Below are positions 23,920-24,043 of a DNA stretch of 24,043 nt, one piece after another. Origin of the DNA: Syntrophaceae bacterium UBA2210 (GTDB lineage Bacteria > Desulfobacterota > Syntrophia > Syntrophales > UBA2210); NCBI GenBank assembly GCA_002327865.1, contig DCUQ01000019.1, positions 1 through 24,043 of the forward strand. The letters run 5' to 3'. A program made the position numbers and the translations under genes. Every line of letters starts with the position of its first letter. The stretch's first letter is position 1. Under the pieces are notes generated by a model. The model worked only from the letters and a program-made list of their open reading frames with translations. It searched no databases and was not told where the DNA came from.

Positions 23920-24043
23920 ATGAAGATATTGATTAAAAGACTATTCCATTTCGGCGAGGATTTTATGTTATTTCTTCTCACCATGGTGGGGTATGTTCCC
24001 TGTCATATTTTCAGAAAAACTAAGCCTATCCCCATAGTCAAGA
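23920..24043 (+). CDS. 5' end of a gene, possibly a hexapeptide-type acyltransferase (partial)
   Basis: ATG 23920 opens a frame that runs off the window after 41 codons; GAGAG lies just upstream. The residues FMLFLLTMVGYVPCHIFRK resemble the start of WcaF/WbbJ-like acetyltransferases, which often begin with a hydrophobic helix and a V-G-Y-x-P-x-H-x-x-R segment. After this the frame reads TKPIPIVK, which does not look like the expected continuation; the change falls at the start of the inverted repeat (24021). If the end is an artefact, the last seven codons are not real. The family call is tentative. Confidence 0.42.
   Translation, partial: MKILIKRLFHFGEDFMLFLLTMVGYVPCHIFRKTKPIPIVK
24021..24042. 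repeat. Right arm of perfect 22-bp inverted repeat at the window ends
   Basis: Bases 24021-24042 are the reverse complement of bases 1-22; only base 24043 lies outside. The arm lies in the open frame of the last partial gene. See the left arm. Confidence 0.97.

Noticed and set aside
1..24043. Circular molecule (plasmid or phage) inferred from matching ends
   Set aside because: The matching ends are inverted, not direct, so they cannot close a circle; there are no replication or phage genes.

Overview
The window is a dense surface-polysaccharide locus from a bacterium. Every gene I can support is on the + strand. A Wzx-type flippase and a Wzy/O-antigen-ligase-type membrane protein point to lipid-linked glycan assembly and suggest a Gram-negative-like or other diderm bacterium. 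Nothing here fixes the phylum. No initiating sugar-phosphate transferase, Wzz or Wza is present, so the locus must continue outside the window. I see no tRNA, rRNA, CRISPR array or transposase.

Layout. (1) 1-141 is the 3' end of an unidentified gene. (2) 259-9428 is the assembly block: flippase, GT4, polymerase/ligase, PAPS-type sulfotransferase, two paralogous GT4 enzymes in tandem and a DUF1972-type GT4. Spacers here are wider (up to 403 nt). (3) A hairpin at 9464-9499 separates this from a tightly packed run at 9522-20927: PqqD-like protein, HPrK-related kinase, GT4, GT2, GT2, TMD-NBD ABC exporter, NTP_transf_5 nucleotidyltransferase, methyltransferase, frameshifted GT4, GNAT-like protein, PIG-L deacetylase and GT2. 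Neighbours mostly overlap by 4-14 bases, so translation is probably coupled. (4) After a 238-nt spacer come a pyruvyl transferase and an FrhB/FdhB-type iron-sulfur protein, a pair often found together in polysaccharide loci. The 5' end of a last gene, possibly an acyltransferase, follows.

Working model. The glycosyltransferases build a repeat unit. The sulfotransferase, deacetylase, GNAT, methyltransferase and pyruvyl transferase decorate it, and Wzx/Wzy flip and polymerise it. The central PqqD/kinase/exporter/nucleotidyltransferase set matches part of the tool kit of kinase-containing lasso-peptide clusters, but the lasso protease (B2), cyclase (C) and any separate precursor peptide are absent. 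Sampled lines inside this block are richer in G+C than sampled lines in the flanks.

Most notable: the peptide-modification-like module inside a glycan locus; an acidic, Trp-containing tail on its PqqD protein; an ABC exporter whose only well-placed start codon is ATC behind a perfect AGGAGG; a GT4 broken by one base in an A4 run; and a perfect 22-bp inverted repeat at the two window ends, which may be an assembly artefact.
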